From an uncultured Gardnerella sp. (GTDB taxonomy: Bacteria; Actinomycetota; Actinomycetes; Actinomycetales; Bifidobacteriaceae), in contig CAMUFL010000002.1 of NCBI GenBank assembly GCA_947088155.1, positions 124,001 through 188,000 on the forward strand: DNA of 64,000 nt, read 5' to 3'. How positions within the stretch are numbered: position 1 is the first letter of the stretch; each line of letters starts with the position of its first letter. Positions 1 through 9,984 of the stretch are shown in pieces. Under the pieces are notes generated by a model. That model was not told where the DNA came from and did no database searches. It saw only the letters and a list, made by a program, of their open reading frames with translations. Position numbers and translations under genes: made by a program.

Positions 1-270
1 ATTTTGCCAGATACTCGCACTCCACAAGACGTTCAAGAAGGCGAGCTTTTTAAGGTAACAGGTTGTGAGCTTAATCAACTTGCTCGCGAAATTGCAGATA
101 ATCAAATTTTGGTTTACCAGCTAAATCAAGAGCATGCGTCGCTTGAGGAAGCATATTTGGCTCTTACGCATGGCCAAGAGCAGTACGTAACGCAGGCTGT
201 TCCTACTGGCAGCTTAAAGCCTACTGAGCAAAGCGCAACGCAATCTAATAATGAGGTGAGTGCAAAATGA
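1..270 (+). CDS. ABC transporter ATP-binding protein, C-terminal end (partial)
   Basis: The window opens inside this gene. The reading frame is open from base 1 and only the last 89 codons are present. The tail carries SLEEAYLALT, the usual C-terminal signature of ATPase subunits of ABC-2 exporters (DrrA/CcmA/NatA type), followed by a Gln/Thr-rich end. The Walker motifs would lie upstream and cannot be seen. Its stop overlaps the start of the permease gene (ATGA at 267-270), so the two are translationally coupled and very likely form one exporter. The substrate cannot be inferred. Confidence 0.8.
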   Translation: MLPDTRTPQDVQEGELFKVTGCELNQLAREIADNQILVYQLNQEHASLEEAYLALTHGQEQYVTQAVPTGSLKPTEQSATQSNNEVSAK

Positions 271-1247
271 GTGAGCAAGTAGCAAATCAGCAAGTGCAAT
301 TGGCTGAATCTAACGCACGCCAGTCCAACGCATACAAGACTGGTCGTAACATGAATGCTCAGCACTTACGCCTTACATTTATGCACACGCTTAAATCTGA
401 GATTGTTAAGTTGCGCGGGCTTGCATCTACGTGGTGGTGCATGGCATTAACAGTTGTTTTGCCAGTAATTTTTAGCTTTATTATTGCGCTTGTGCAAAAA
501 GCAATGTCTAAAGTTGACGTTAATAACAAGGGTGCAGCTGGTAGCAAATCAAGTGCTGCGATTACTGTTGGACCGAGCGATAAAAGTGACCTTATTGCAT
601 CTCAAGAAGGCATTTTCCGCTTAGTTATTAGCTTTGCTTCTATATCTTTGATTGTTTTGGCGATTTTTGCAGTGCTTGCTGTAACTGCGGAACATTCTAC
701 GACTTCAATTCAGGCTTCTCTTACGGCTGTACCTAAAAGGGGTATGTTCTTTACGGCTAAGTTTATTGCGGTTGCAATCTATGTTTTTGTAGCCCAACTT
801 ATTGCAATGGCAGTTTCTTTAGCTGCTGCAGAATTAGCTTTTATGGGAGATAACATTTCCGGATTATCGGGAAGCAACGTGTGGAAATTGCCGCTTACTC
901 TGTTCCTTGGCTCTCCTGCAATTATGGTTGTTGTGTCAGCAATGGCCTACGGTTTTGGCATGATTTGCAAGTCAACTGCTGGCGGAATTATGTGCGTTAT
1001 TGGAGCCGTGATGATTCTGCAGGCCATTGTTAGCATTATTATGGTTGCAAGCAATTTAGCAAAGTGGACTTCAACACTTATGCAGCTTTTGCCAGGCAAG
1101 GCTGTGAGCCAATTCTTAGGAACGGGCGAACTACTTCCACCAAATGCATATGTTTTCAAATGGTGGCAGTCCGGTTTAGTGGTTCTTGCTTGGGCTGTAA
1201 TTATGTATGCAATTGGCTACTTTATTGAAAAGCATCGCGATATTTAA
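267..1247 (+). CDS. ABC-2 type transporter permease
   Basis: A 326-residue integral membrane protein and the probable membrane partner of the ATPase that ends at 270. The first 50 or so residues are hydrophilic. About six hydrophobic segments follow, near residues 57-76, 117-142, 162-188, 210-236, 239-261 and 300-321, as expected for ABC-2 permeases. The ATG overlaps the upstream stop and has GAGGTGAG just before it. Exporters of this type move drugs, lipids or peptides such as lantibiotics, and nothing here tells which. A strong hairpin terminator follows. Confidence 0.85.
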   Translation: MSEQVANQQVQLAESNARQSNAYKTGRNMNAQHLRLTFMHTLKSEIVKLRGLASTWWCMALTVVLPVIFSFIIALVQKAMSKVDVNNKGAAGSKSSAAITVGPSDKSDLIASQEGIFRLVISFASISLIVLAIFAVLAVTAEHSTTSIQASLTAVPKRGMFFTAKFIAVAIYVFVAQLIAMAVSLAAAELAFMGDNISGLSGSNVWKLPLTLFLGSPAIMVVVSAMAYGFGMICKSTAGGIMCVIGAVMILQAIVSIIMVASNLAKWTSTLMQLLPGKAVSQFLGTGELLPPNAYVFKWWQSGLVVLAWAVIMYAIGYFIEKHRDI

Positions 1248-1316
1248 AATATCTAAAATATCTAAATAATATATTTCGCAAATAAAATAAATAACCCAAA
1301 TAAGACAAATAAAACA

Positions 1317-1359
1317 AGGGCTTTATCTCGTAACTGGCTACAAGATAAAGCCCTTTTTG
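1317..1359. terminator. Bidirectional intrinsic terminator between the ABC exporter and vly
   Basis: GGGCTTTATC (1318-1327) pairs with GATAAAGCCC (1344-1353). Five T residues follow on the plus strand, and an A-rich stretch precedes it, giving a T-run for the minus strand. It lies between two converging genes and can stop both. Confidence 0.85.
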
Positions 1360-1426
1360 TATTCATTTATTTTTAATTATAAATTAAATTATCTTATTAA
1401 TTTATCTTATTAAATTATGAGGAATA

Positions 1427-2977
1427 TCAGTCGTTCTTCACAGTTTCAGCAACTCGTGGCCACAAGGTGGTGCCCCAGTTCTTGATTGTGCGCTGGCGAA
1501 CCAGTGGCAAATCGGAACGGTCATACACTGTACGCCATGGCTCCCAAGCCAAACCGGTCTTTTCAACAAGCTTGATGCGGAGGTTGCGCACATTGCCCTT
1601 GAACTGAATAGTTGTGTTGAAGTGAGCTGTACGATACTTGCCGTTGCCTTCCCAAGCGCGAGAACGCACGTAAGGGGTGCCATCGATTTCGGTGCCATAC
1701 TCATCCCAGTAGATGTAGTAGCGAGCTACATAAGCTCCACGGTGATCCAAAGTCAAGTAGCCTTCGCGGTAGGAAGAAACCTTGGTTTCAACGTAATCGC
1801 TATTGGTTTGCAAAGTTGCTACTTCGTTATCCTTGACGAAGGAAGTGGTGTAAGCAATTGGAACTGCTGGGCTGGAGGTGCTCAAGTTGGCACCTTCCTG
1901 AATCAAAGCTTTCAATGTATCGATATTGCCGGTGACAACCTTAGCTGCACCGTTAGCGCTACCACCGAGAATCACAGCGGTTACAGAAGTATTCTGCAAA
2001 ATGCGATGGAACTCGGTGTTTGGCTTGATTTCAACACCCTTGATTGCAGCTTCAACAGCAGCCTGGAAATCGGTGCTCTTGCTGGTGGTGTCGAACTTTA
2101 CATACATTGAACGGCCGTAGGCCACGTTGGACACGTATACTGGTGGACGCTTGCTGTCTACTCCACGGTTCTTCAAGTTTTCTGGCGTAGTGCATGGTGC
2201 GAAGAAGTCAGCTGGGCTGTCTGGAGCATCAACACTTACGGTGTAGTAAGTCTGCTTGAAGTTCACAATCTGTGTTTGCTTTTCACCCTTGTGCACTGCG
2301 TCGAAATCAATCTTCAGCGGCACACCAATCTTGGCGAAATCAGCACCGAACTTTGCCTTGAGTTGGTTCATGCTTTGTGCACTAGCAGAATCATACTGCA
2401 TACGAGCTGCCACATTGCGGCTTGCTGCGTACTGTGCGTTCCACTTAGAAACCAAGTTATTTACTGCAGATGTCACAGAGCTCTTTGTTGGGTGCTGAAC
2501 AGTTGCGGCACTTTCGCCATCGTGGAAGCCTGGCAAATCAACGCTCAATGTAATTGGAGCACGGTTTGCGGAAATCAGGCTTGGCATATTGTCCATCAAA
2601 TTCTGATCAGCGCGGAACAGGGCACCTGGGTATACACGATCATTGTTGGCGGAAGTAACCGACAAGTTTGATGTTGTATTGGTGATGTTCTTCTTTTGAT
2701 GCTCAACAACTACGAATTCGCCGCCCTTGTCGAAGCTGTCGCTGGAGAATTTGTTGTCAATGGTTTCGCCGTGACGAGCGAGAATGTTTGTTTTATCGTA
2801 TTGCAAATCCCACAAATAATTATTCAGTGAGTCCTTTTTGGCTGCGCAAGCTGTTACAGGCTCGGAGCCTTCTTCAGCAGGAGCTGCCATTGCTGGTACT
2901 GCTAAGCACTGTGGGATAATAGTCGCGCCCGCGAGCAACAACATTGCTGCATTACGGTAGAACGGTGTCTTCTTCAT
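1427..2977 (-). CDS. vly: Vaginolysin, CD59-dependent cholesterol-dependent cytolysin
   Basis: A 516-residue secreted pore-forming toxin. An N-terminal signal peptide (basic MKKTPFYR, hydrophobic core, AMA/APA cleavage region near residue 31) is followed by the thiol-activated cytolysin fold. In domain 4, Y-x-Y at 421-423, fourteen residues, then R-S at 438-439 match the YxYx14RS signature of human-CD59-binding toxins (intermedilysin, vaginolysin). The undecapeptide at 472-482 reads EKTGLAWEPWR: it has the proline variant and lacks the usual Cys. The Thr-Leu cholesterol-recognition pair is at 504-505. The start has GAAGGA upstream. The family oligomerises on cholesterol-containing host membranes and lyses human cells. 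The gene is monocistronic and closed by a shared terminator. The length is complete and there is no sign of decay. Confidence 0.97.
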   Translation of the reverse strand: MKKTPFYRNAAMLLLAGATIIPQCLAVPAMAAPAEEGSEPVTACAAKKDSLNNYLWDLQYDKTNILARHGETIDNKFSSDSFDKGGEFVVVEHQKKNITNTTSNLSVTSANNDRVYPGALFRADQNLMDNMPSLISANRAPITLSVDLPGFHDGESAATVQHPTKSSVTSAVNNLVSKWNAQYAASRNVAARMQYDSASAQSMNQLKAKFGADFAKIGVPLKIDFDAVHKGEKQTQIVNFKQTYYTVSVDAPDSPADFFAPCTTPENLKNRGVDSKRPPVYVSNVAYGRSMYVKFDTTSKSTDFQAAVEAAIKGVEIKPNTEFHRILQNTSVTAVILGGSANGAAKVVTGNIDTLKALIQEGANLSTSSPAVPIAYTTSFVKDNEVATLQTNSDYVETKVSSYREGYLTLDHRGAYVARYYIYWDEYGTEIDGTPYVRSRAWEGNGKYRTAHFNTTIQFKGNVRNLRIKLVEKTGLAWEPWRTVYDRSDLPLVRQRTIKNWGTTLWPRVAETVKND

Positions 2978-3448
2978 ATTTGTCCTTCAATTTTGATTAT
3001 TTTTTGATTATGTTTTTTAGATTATTTTTTAGTGAGATGCTGCATTTTATGTGCGTCTATGCATTATATGCTTCACTGCATTAAGTTTCAGCGCCTCACA
3101 CGAACTGATTATTACACACTTTTTATTTGTGCGATAGTTGGCAAAAATAATTTTTCAATTTACAAACAAGTGTTTAAATAATGTTGGAATACCAACATTA
3201 TTTAGTTACGTCGTTTTTGGGTTTACGGCGTGTTGCGGTATAATTGTGGCGGTAATTTCTCACTTTTATACGTGATAATTTTGTGAAAATATGCACATAA
3301 TGCATTTTGTAACCGCTTCTTGTGTGATAATCAAAAAAATTTTGCGCACTGAAGCATAAAATACTGCAGATATAGTTGTCACAAAGCTTTTATCCACATT
3401 GCTTTTTTTATTACGCGAAGGTCACGCATCACACATATAGTTGAGGTT
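2978..3448. promoter_or_regulatory. Divergent intergenic region between vly and gatC
   Basis: A 471-bp AT-rich gap holding the promoters of two divergent genes. A TATAAT at 3239-3244, with TTGGGT 16 bp upstream (3217-3222), is a plausible promoter towards gatC. A 13-bp perfect inverted repeat at 3175-3204 is listed separately. T-rich runs lie just upstream of vly (2990-3030). No open reading frame with coding character was seen. The gatC ribosome-binding site (GAGG at 3443-3446) is unusually close to its ATG. Confidence 0.5.
3175..3204. promoter_or_regulatory. 13-bp perfect inverted repeat upstream of vly and gatC
   Basis: TAAATAATGTTGG (3175-3187) and its exact complement CCAACATTATTTA (3192-3204) are separated by AATA. 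The site is about 200 bp upstream of vly and only 13 bp before the putative -35 of the gatC promoter. The symmetry and lack of a T-run favour a protein-binding operator over a terminator. Its regulator is unknown. Confidence 0.5.
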
Positions 3449-3745
3449 ATGCCTACATTCACACGCGAAGAAATTGAGCATCTGGGTGTTCTTTCCCAGA
3501 TTGCGCTCAGCGACGAAGAAATTAGTCGCTTGCAGGGCGAATTAAACGTCATTGCAGAATCTATTAATAAAGTGCAGGAAGTTGCTGGCGAAGATGTGCC
3601 GCCTACTGCAAATCCAGTACCTCTGGAAGCTTATTTGCGCCCTGATGTGCCTGCTACGCCATTGACTCAGGAAGAAGCGCTTTCTGGCGCTCCGAAGAGC
3701 GAGTCTGGCATGTTTGTAGCGCCTCGCATTTTGGGGGAGGAATAA
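3449..3745 (+). CDS. gatC: Asp-tRNA(Asn)/Glu-tRNA(Gln) amidotransferase subunit C
   Basis: A 98-residue subunit that stabilises the GatA-GatB interface of the amidotransferase correcting Glu-tRNA(Gln) to Gln-tRNA(Gln), or Asp-tRNA(Asn) to Asn-tRNA(Asn). The N-terminal helix region ([17 protein letters not shown]), the acidic middle and the C-terminal LRPDVP segment are typical. It is the first gene of gatCAB; gatA starts 3 bp after its stop. The ATG follows GAGGTT very closely, so initiation may be weak or leaderless. Confidence 0.95.
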   Translation: MPTFTREEIEHLGVLSQIALSDEEISRLQGELNVIAESINKVQEVAGEDVPPTANPVPLEAYLRPDVPATPLTQEEALSGAPKSESGMFVAPRILGEE

Positions 3746-3748
3746 AAC

Positions 3749-5290
3749 ATGACTAATACTCAAGATTTAGTAAAGCTCTCTGCTGCCGAAATGGCAAAAG
3801 CTGTAAAAGCTAAGGAAGTTTCCAGCCGTGAGCTTGTTGAAGCTCACTTGGCAGTAATTGAATCAGCTGAGCCAGAAATCAAGGCGTTCTTGCATGTTTC
3901 TTCAGATATTGCTCTTGAGCAAGCAGATGCTTTCGATGCTAAGAATGCCAAGGGCGAAACCGAAGGATTGCCTGAGCTTGCTGGTGTGCCAATTGCAATC
4001 AAGGACATGATTGTTACTAAGGGCATTCCTACTACTGCAGCTTCAAAGATTCTTGAAGGCTGGGTGCCGCCTTACGACGCTACAGTTATTGAAAAGCTTA
4101 AAGCAGCTGGAATGCCAATCTTAGGTAAAACAAATCTTGACGAGTTCGCTCAAGGTTCTTCTACCGAGCATTCTGCTTACCAAACCACTTGCAACCCTTG
4201 GGATACCGAGCGTGTTCCAGGCGGTTCCGGTGGCGGTTCCGCAGCTGCTGTTGCTGCGTTCGAAGCTCCTATTGCTTTGGGTACAGATACAGGTGGCTCT
4301 ATTCGTCAGCCAGGCGCTTTAACTGGTACAGTTGGTGCGAAGCCAACTTATGGTGGCGTCAGCCGCTTTGGCGCAATCGCTATGGCAAGCTCTTTGGATC
4401 AGATTGGTCCTGTTTCTCGTACCGTTCTTGACTCTGCGCTTTTGCAGGAAATTATTGGCGGCAATGATAGGCGCGATTCTACTTCTATCCCGGCTCCAGT
4501 TCCTCCAATGGCTCAGGCTGCACGCGAAGGCGCTCGCCGTGATTTGAAGGGCGTAAAGGTTGGCCTTGTTAAAGAGCTTAGTGGCGATGGTTTCCAGCCA
4601 GGCGTTGAAGCTCGTTTTAACGAAGCTGTGCAGTTGCTTAAGGATATGGGCGCAGAAGTAACGGAAGTTTCCTGCCCTCACTTCCCTTACTCTTTGGCTG
4701 CATATTACATTATTATGCCTTCGGAAGTTAGCTCCAACTTGGCTCGTTACGATGGTATGCGCTACGGTTTGCGCGTAATGCCACCTGCTGATAAGCCTCA
4801 GACGGCTGCAAACATGATGGCTGCAACTCGTGAAGCTGGATTCGGCGACGAAGTAAAGCGTCGTATTATTCTCGGCACTTACGCACTTTCTGCAGGTTAT
4901 TACGATGCTTGGTACGGTTCTGCTCAAAAGGTTCGTACGCTTATTATTCGCGATTTCGAAGAAGCATTTAAGAAGGTAGATGTTCTCGTTTCTCCAACCA
5001 GCCCTACAACGGCATTTAAGTTTGGTGAGAAGATGAACGATCCGCTTGCTATGTACATGAACGATATTGCTACGATTCCTGCAAACATGGCTGGCGTTCC
5101 AGCCTTGAGCCTCCCAGCTGGCTTAAGCGACGATGGTCTGCCTGTTGGTATTCAGATTATTGCTCCGCAATGCCATGATGAGAAGATGTACAAGCCTGCA
5201 GCGGCGTTGGAAGCAGCGCTTGAAGAGCAGTGGGGCGGCCCAATTTGGAAGTCGCTTAAAGCTGGCTGGCTCGATTCATTGGCTAAGTAA
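3749..5290 (+). CDS. gatA: Asp-tRNA(Asn)/Glu-tRNA(Gln) amidotransferase subunit A (glutaminase)
   Basis: A 513-residue amidase-signature enzyme that hydrolyses glutamine and passes ammonia to GatB for transamidation of misacylated tRNA. The Ser-cisSer-Lys triad is visible as Lys85 (PIAIKD), Ser160 (GGSGGGS) and Ser184 (GTDTGGS), with the spacing usual for GatA. Full length. A strong GGGGGAGG lies 8 bp before the ATG, inside the end of gatC. Confidence 0.97.
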   Translation: MTNTQDLVKLSAAEMAKAVKAKEVSSRELVEAHLAVIESAEPEIKAFLHVSSDIALEQADAFDAKNAKGETEGLPELAGVPIAIKDMIVTKGIPTTAASKILEGWVPPYDATVIEKLKAAGMPILGKTNLDEFAQGSSTEHSAYQTTCNPWDTERVPGGSGGGSAAAVAAFEAPIALGTDTGGSIRQPGALTGTVGAKPTYGGVSRFGAIAMASSLDQIGPVSRTVLDSALLQEIIGGNDRRDSTSIPAPVPPMAQAAREGARRDLKGVKVGLVKELSGDGFQPGVEARFNEAVQLLKDMGAEVTEVSCPHFPYSLAAYYIIMPSEVSSNLARYDGMRYGLRVMPPADKPQTAANMMAATREAGFGDEVKRRIILGTYALSAGYYDAWYGSAQKVRTLIIRDFEEAFKKVDVLVSPTSPTTAFKFGEKMNDPLAMYMNDIATIPANMAGVPALSLPAGLSDDGLPVGIQIIAPQCHDEKMYKPAAALEAALEEQWGGPIWKSLKAGWLDSLAK

Positions 5291-5322
5291 AGTGAAGTAA
5301 AGCTTAAGTAAGAAGGATTCTC

Positions 5323-6822
5323 ATGGCTGAAAAACTTATGAAATACGCCGATGCTGTTGAGCAGTTTGATCCAGTATTCGGTTTGGAAACGCACGTTGAG
5401 CTTTGCACTCGCACGAAGCTGTTTTGCCCAGCGGAAGTATCTTTTGGTGGCGAGCCAAACACTCAGCTAACTCCTGTAAGCCTTGGTTTACCAGGCTCTT
5501 TGCCAGTCGTAAACAAGACTGCGGTTGATTACGCGATTAAGCTCGGTTTGGCATTGCATTGCGAAATCGCTGAGTGGAGCCAGTTCGCTCGTAAAAACTA
5601 CTTCTACCCAGATATGCCTCGTGACTACCAGATTTCCCAGTACGACAAGCCTACTAATGGCAATGGCTACTTGGATGTTGAGCTGGAAGATGGCACTGTA
5701 TTCCGCGTTCCGATTGAGCGCGCTCATATTGAGGATGACGCTGGTAAGAATACTCACGTTGGTGGCGCTGACGGACGAATTGAAGGTGCAAATCACTCTT
5801 TGGTTGATTACAATCGTGCAGGCGTGCCTTTGATTGAGATTGTAACTAAGCCAATTGAAGGTGCAGGTTCACGCGCTCCAGAAATTGCTGGTGCCTACAT
5901 GCGTGCAATCCGCGATATTGTTCGTGCTCTCAACATCTCCCACGCTCGCATGGAGCAGGGCAATATGCGAGCTGATGTGAACGTTTCGCTTCGTCGCAAG
6001 CCGACTGATCCATTTGGTACGCGTTCCGAAACAAAGAATGTGAACACATTCCGCGGTATTGAAAAGACTCTCCAATACGAGATTCGTCGTCAGGCTGCTA
6101 TTTTGAGCGAAGGTGGCGAGATTTTGCAGGAAACTCGTCACTGGGATGAAGCAACTCAGACCACTGCTGGCGGTCGCGTAAAGTCGGATGCTGACGATTA
6201 CCGTTACTTCCCAGATCCTGATTTGGTTATGCTTCACATCACTAAGGAGCACATTGAGCGCATGAAGGCTGAAATGCCAGAAATGCCTCGCGAGCGTCGT
6301 AACCGTTTGCAAAGCGAATGGGGTATTAGCGATCTTGAAATGCGCGATATTTTGAACGCAGATGCTCTTGATTTGGTTGAGGAAACCGTTAAGGCTGGTG
6401 CAACTGCAGCAGGCGCTAAGAAGTGGTGGCTTGGTGAGCTTGCTCGTGAAGCGAATACTCGTGGCGTAACTTTGGAAGAGTTGCCTATTACTCCAGAAGA
6501 TGTAGCTGAAGTTGAAAAGCTAATTGCAGACGGCAAGCTTAATGACAAGCTCGCTAAGCAAACTGTTGCTTGCGTTTTGGCTGGTGAGGGCAAGCCTGAT
6601 GAAGTTGTTAATAAGCACGGATTCAAGGTTATGAACGACGACGGCGCTTTGGAAGCTGCTGTTGACGCTGCTCTTGCTGCAGATCCTGAAGTTGCAGAAA
6701 AGCTTAAGGCAGGCAATATGAAGCCGATGGGCGCAATTATTGGTGCTGTTATGCGCGCAACTAAGGGTCAAGCTGACGCTAAAGCTGTTACTAAGATTGT
6801 AATGGCAAAAATCAAAGGCTGA
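5323..6822 (+). CDS. gatB: Asp-tRNA(Asn)/Glu-tRNA(Gln) amidotransferase subunit B
   Basis: A 499-residue kinase/transamidase subunit that activates the misacylated tRNA with ATP and accepts ammonia from GatA. The N-terminal cradle ([23 protein letters not shown]) and the [11 protein letters not shown] motif are present, and the C-terminal part is the YqeY-like tRNA-binding domain. It is the last gene of gatCAB, 32 bp after gatA, with AGAAGGA before the ATG. Confidence 0.97.
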   Translation: MAEKLMKYADAVEQFDPVFGLETHVELCTRTKLFCPAEVSFGGEPNTQLTPVSLGLPGSLPVVNKTAVDYAIKLGLALHCEIAEWSQFARKNYFYPDMPRDYQISQYDKPTNGNGYLDVELEDGTVFRVPIERAHIEDDAGKNTHVGGADGRIEGANHSLVDYNRAGVPLIEIVTKPIEGAGSRAPEIAGAYMRAIRDIVRALNISHARMEQGNMRADVNVSLRRKPTDPFGTRSETKNVNTFRGIEKTLQYEIRRQAAILSEGGEILQETRHWDEATQTTAGGRVKSDADDYRYFPDPDLVMLHITKEHIERMKAEMPEMPRERRNRLQSEWGISDLEMRDILNADALDLVEETVKAGATAAGAKKWWLGELAREANTRGVTLEELPITPEDVAEVEKLIADGKLNDKLAKQTVACVLAGEGKPDEVVNKHGFKVMNDDGALEAAVDAALAADPEVAEKLKAGNMKPMGAIIGAVMRATKGQADAKAVTKIVMAKIKG

Positions 6823-6833
6823 ACCAATAAAGT

Positions 6834-6876
6834 CAATTGCGTAAATGCTATATTGCAATAACGCAATTGTTATTTA
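6834..6876 (+). terminator. Probable gatCAB terminator
   Basis: CAATTGCG (6834-6841) and CGCAATTG (6862-6869) form a perfect 8-bp stem just after gatB, followed by a short T-rich stretch. A second, GC-richer imperfect inverted repeat lies at 6888-6901 / 6927-6940 (12 of 14 pairs) and may add to termination. Confidence 0.5.
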
Positions 6877-7030
6877 AAAAGTAAGTGCTGCGTGCTCGCT
6901 ATATGTGCAAATTAGTTTGTTACGTGTAGTGAGCGCGCAGAATTTACTATTAGGCTTTTCTTAGCGCTTTATAGTTTGTAGATTATCATGTATTATGCTG
7001 ATGGCCTTAATTAGAGGTAAAAACAAGTAG

Positions 7031-7963
7031 GTGAGTATGCAACAAACCAATGACGGTGTGAACAATTCTCGCGAATTACCAAAGTCTATAGTAATTCCTC
7101 CAATTCGCGGAGAAATGGCGCATCTGCGCCCTGCGACATGTGCCGATTTGCAGCGCATGGATGATTTGTGTGCTTTTGATAATGCTGCAGTTATTACAGG
7201 CAAAGACGATCAGTCAGAACGAGCTATGGTTCACGCATGGGTTGAGCGTTCAGCTCAGTGGTCTGATGGCGGTTTTTCTGTTGAAAAAGCGGCTGAATTG
7301 TGCCGTTTTGCTGGTGATGTTCAGTCCCGTCCTACTATTGCGTGGGCTATTGTTCCGGACGTTTTAGACGATGTTAAGAATACCTCGGGTGCCATTATTG
7401 GCATGATTTTTCTTATTGATATTGATGGATGGTCTCGTTCGGCGCGTATTCAGGTTGTGCTTGGCAAAGATTATCGTGGCCGTGGATATTCTCGAGACGC
7501 TATGCCTCGCGTGATGACTTACGGTTTTGCGTCGGAGCCAACAGGCCTTGGATTGCATCGTATCTGGGTTGGTGTGCCTGCAACTAATACACGCTCACTT
7601 TCTGTGTACCAGTCGCTTGGATTCATGCAAACAGGTACTGCTCGCGATGCTCTTTGGGATGCTCAGCATCAAAAATATCAAGATTTTGTAGTTATGGACA
7701 CGATTGTTGACGAGTATGATGCCATTCGCTCGCTTGACGCTTTCGGATTGCACGTTATTGAGGAAAATCCTGGCGTGGCCGAAGCTTTGAGTGCGCATGA
7801 ACATTCTGTGGCTATACCTGTGCATCATGATAATCTTGATGAATCGTGGCCGTACAATGCGAATACTGCCGAAGGTACGTCTTCGAAACGAGCTTGGTGG
7901 CGCATTATAGGTCGCGGTCGTAAGCGTGGTGCTAGTAACGCAAATACGGAAGGGAAGCAATGA
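7031..7963 (+). CDS. GNAT-family N-acetyltransferase (RimJ/RimL-like)
   Basis: A 310-residue protein. The central part has the acetyl-CoA-binding motif of GNAT enzymes (VVLGKDYRGRGYSRDAMPRV, then LGLHRIWVGVPATNTRSLSVYQSLGF), closest in style to ribosomal-protein or amino-group acetyltransferases. The C-terminal ~80 residues are extra and end in a basic stretch (GRGRKRG). The start is uncertain: a GTG at 7031, or the ATG two codons later at 7037. Its stop overlaps the next gene by 4 bp, so the two are coupled. The substrate is unknown. Confidence 0.8.
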   Translation: MSMQQTNDGVNNSRELPKSIVIPPIRGEMAHLRPATCADLQRMDDLCAFDNAAVITGKDDQSERAMVHAWVERSAQWSDGGFSVEKAAELCRFAGDVQSRPTIAWAIVPDVLDDVKNTSGAIIGMIFLIDIDGWSRSARIQVVLGKDYRGRGYSRDAMPRVMTYGFASEPTGLGLHRIWVGVPATNTRSLSVYQSLGFMQTGTARDALWDAQHQKYQDFVVMDTIVDEYDAIRSLDAFGLHVIEENPGVAEALSAHEHSVAIPVHHDNLDESWPYNANTAEGTSSKRAWWRIIGRGRKRGASNANTEGKQ

Positions 7964-8274
7964 GCGCCGAAGATCTCGACAATTACGAAACTGATGCTGA
8001 ACTTGCGTTATACAAAGAATATCGCGATGTTATTAAGCTTTTTACTTATGTCGTCGAAACTGAGCGTCGATTTTATTTAGCTAATAAAGTTGATTTTAAT
8101 GTTCGATCTGCTGGGCAGGACGTTTATTTTGATGTGCAGCTTACTGATGCTTGGGTTTGGGACGTGTATCGTCCTTCGCGTTTTGTTAAAAACGTTCGCA
8201 TCGTAACGTTTAAGGATGTCAATGTTGAAGAAGTACAGAAAACAGACATTGATATTCCTGAATCTATCGCGTGA
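7960..8274 (+). CDS. DUF2469 family protein
   Basis: A 104-residue acidic protein belonging to DUF2469, a small family conserved across Actinobacteria. It shows the family core: EDLDNYETDAELALYKEYRD, VVETERRFYLAN, DAWVWDVYRPSRFVKNVR and a TFKDVNVEE end. No function is established. It overlaps the acetyltransferase stop by 4 bp (ATGA), so the two are made together. Confidence 0.9.
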   Translation: MSAEDLDNYETDAELALYKEYRDVIKLFTYVVETERRFYLANKVDFNVRSAGQDVYFDVQLTDAWVWDVYRPSRFVKNVRIVTFKDVNVEEVQKTDIDIPESIA

Positions 8275-8364
8275 TGCGCGTATGCTCAATAAAGATATAT
8301 ATAAATTTTACTGAGCGCCGCAAAGTGTTCTGTAAAAATTGATGTATTAAAATATGGAGGACAA

Positions 8365-9984
8365 GTGACGAATACACAATCCCCAAAGGAATCTGTGGTA
8401 ATTATTGGCGGTGGTCCGGCAGGGTTGACGGCAGCCTGGGAGCTAGTTAAGAATGGCGGCTCTGAACGCTATGACGTAACACTACTCGAAGCCACGCGTG
8501 AATTTGGTGGTATTTCGCGTACTGTTAAGTACAACGGTAATCGTATGGATATTGGTGGTCACCGTTTCTTCTCGAAAGATGATCGAATTATGCAGTGGTG
8601 GCGTGAAATGCTGCCTTTGCAGGGAGCTCCTTCATACGATGACAAGAAACTCGGTCGTCATCATGATTTAGAAGCTGGTGGACCAGATCCTGAAGTTGAA
8701 GATGAAGTGATGTTGAAACGCCATCGCGTTTCGCGTATTTTCTGGAATCATCATTTCTTTGATTATCCAATTTCGCTTTCTGCTGCCACTTTGCGTTCTA
8801 TGGGCTTTATTTTGACTATGCAGGTTGGCTTCAGCTATTTGTGGTCAATGATTCATAAGCTTCCGGAAACTAATCTTGAGAACTTCTACATTAATCGTTT
8901 TGGTAAGAAGCTTTATTCCATGTTCTTTGAAGGTTATACCGAGAAGCTTTGGGGTAGGCATCCAAGCCAGATTTCTGCAGATTGGGGTGCTCAGCGAGTT
9001 AAAGGCTTGAGCATTGTTGAAGTGCTTAAGAACGCGTTTTCTAAGCTTATGCCTAAGAATAATGGCAAGCAGAAGGAAGTAGAAACTTCTCTTATTGAGG
9101 AATTCTGGTATCCAAAGCTTGGCCCTGGTCAGTTGTGGGAAACTGTTGAGCGCCGCTGCCGTGAAAACGGTGCTACAGTTCGCACAGATGCTAAGGTGGT
9201 TGCAATTAAGCAAGCTGACGGCAAGATTTCTGCAGTAGTTGTTGAAGATGCTAACGGTGAGCGTTCTGAATTGCATGCTGACCAGTTTATTTCTTCTATG
9301 CCAATTAAAGATTTGGTTGCTGCTCTTGAGCAGGGTGCTGCTGCGGGTGAAGATTCTGAAGTCCCAGCAGAAATGCAGCGTGTGGCTAAAGGTTTGCCTT
9401 ATCGCGATTTTGTGACGGTAGGATTGCTGGTCAAGCGTATGCGTTTGCGTAATACTACTGCTATTCCAACGCTTGGTAATCCGCCAATTGTTCCAGATTG
9501 CTGGATTTACGTTCAGGATCCTGGATACAAGGTTGGTCGTTTGCAAATCTTTAACAACTGGAGCCCGTATCTTGTTAAGGATGTTGACAACACTGTTTGG
9601 ATTGGTCTTGAGTACTTCTGCGAAGAAGGCGATGACTTCTGGAATATGAGTGATGAGGAAGCTCGTAAGATGGCAATTGACGAGTTGACTCGTATGCAGG
9701 TTATTAACGGCGAGGAAGATGTTCTTGATTCTCACCGTGAGCGAGTTCCAAAGGCTTACCCAGCATACTTTGACACTTATGCACAGATGCCTGAGCTCAT
9801 TAAGTATTTGGACGGTTTTGGTAACTTGTATTGTGTTGGTCGTAATGGTCAGCATCGTTACAACAATCAGGACCATTCTATGGCAACCGCAATTGAGGCT
9901 GTAAAAGATATTCGCAATGGCGAAACTTCTAAGGCTAATGTGTGGTCTGTAAATACTGAAAAGTCTTATCACGAAAAGAAATAA
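8365..9984 (+). CDS. FAD-dependent oxidoreductase (protoporphyrinogen oxidase/UDP-galactopyranose mutase-like)
   Basis: A 539-residue flavoprotein. The N-terminus has a Rossmann FAD motif ([17 protein letters not shown]) followed by the [10 protein letters not shown] segment of the amine-oxidase/UDP-galactopyranose-mutase-like group often tied to polysaccharide or lipid metabolism. The C-terminal [20 protein letters not shown] is the second FAD-contact region. The start is a GTG with GGAGG only 4 bp away. There is no signal peptide, so it is cytoplasmic. The exact substrate is not evident, and there is no haem pathway around it to support a protoporphyrinogen role. Confidence 0.8.
   Translation: MTNTQSPKESVVIIGGGPAGLTAAWELVKNGGSERYDVTLLEATREFGGISRTVKYNGNRMDIGGHRFFSKDDRIMQWWREMLPLQGAPSYDDKKLGRHHDLEAGGPDPEVEDEVMLKRHRVSRIFWNHHFFDYPISLSAATLRSMGFILTMQVGFSYLWSMIHKLPETNLENFYINRFGKKLYSMFFEGYTEKLWGRHPSQISADWGAQRVKGLSIVEVLKNAFSKLMPKNNGKQKEVETSLIEEFWYPKLGPGQLWETVERRCRENGATVRTDAKVVAIKQADGKISAVVVEDANGERSELHADQFISSMPIKDLVAALEQGAAAGEDSEVPAEMQRVAKGLPYRDFVTVGLLVKRMRLRNTTAIPTLGNPPIVPDCWIYVQDPGYKVGRLQIFNNWSPYLVKDVDNTVWIGLEYFCEEGDDFWNMSDEEARKMAIDELTRMQVINGEEDVLDSHRERVPKAYPAYFDTYAQMPELIKYLDGFGNLYCVGRNGQHRYNNQDHSMATAIEAVKDIRNGETSKANVWSVNTEKSYHEKK

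Noticed and set aside
1622..2110. 162-codon plus-strand frame antisense to vaginolysin
   Set aside because: It lies wholly within the toxin gene and looks like a complement of its codons.
6888..6940. GC-rich inverted repeat after gatB as a small RNA
   Set aside because: There is no promoter and no T-run at its end; an extra terminator stem or chance symmetry is simpler.
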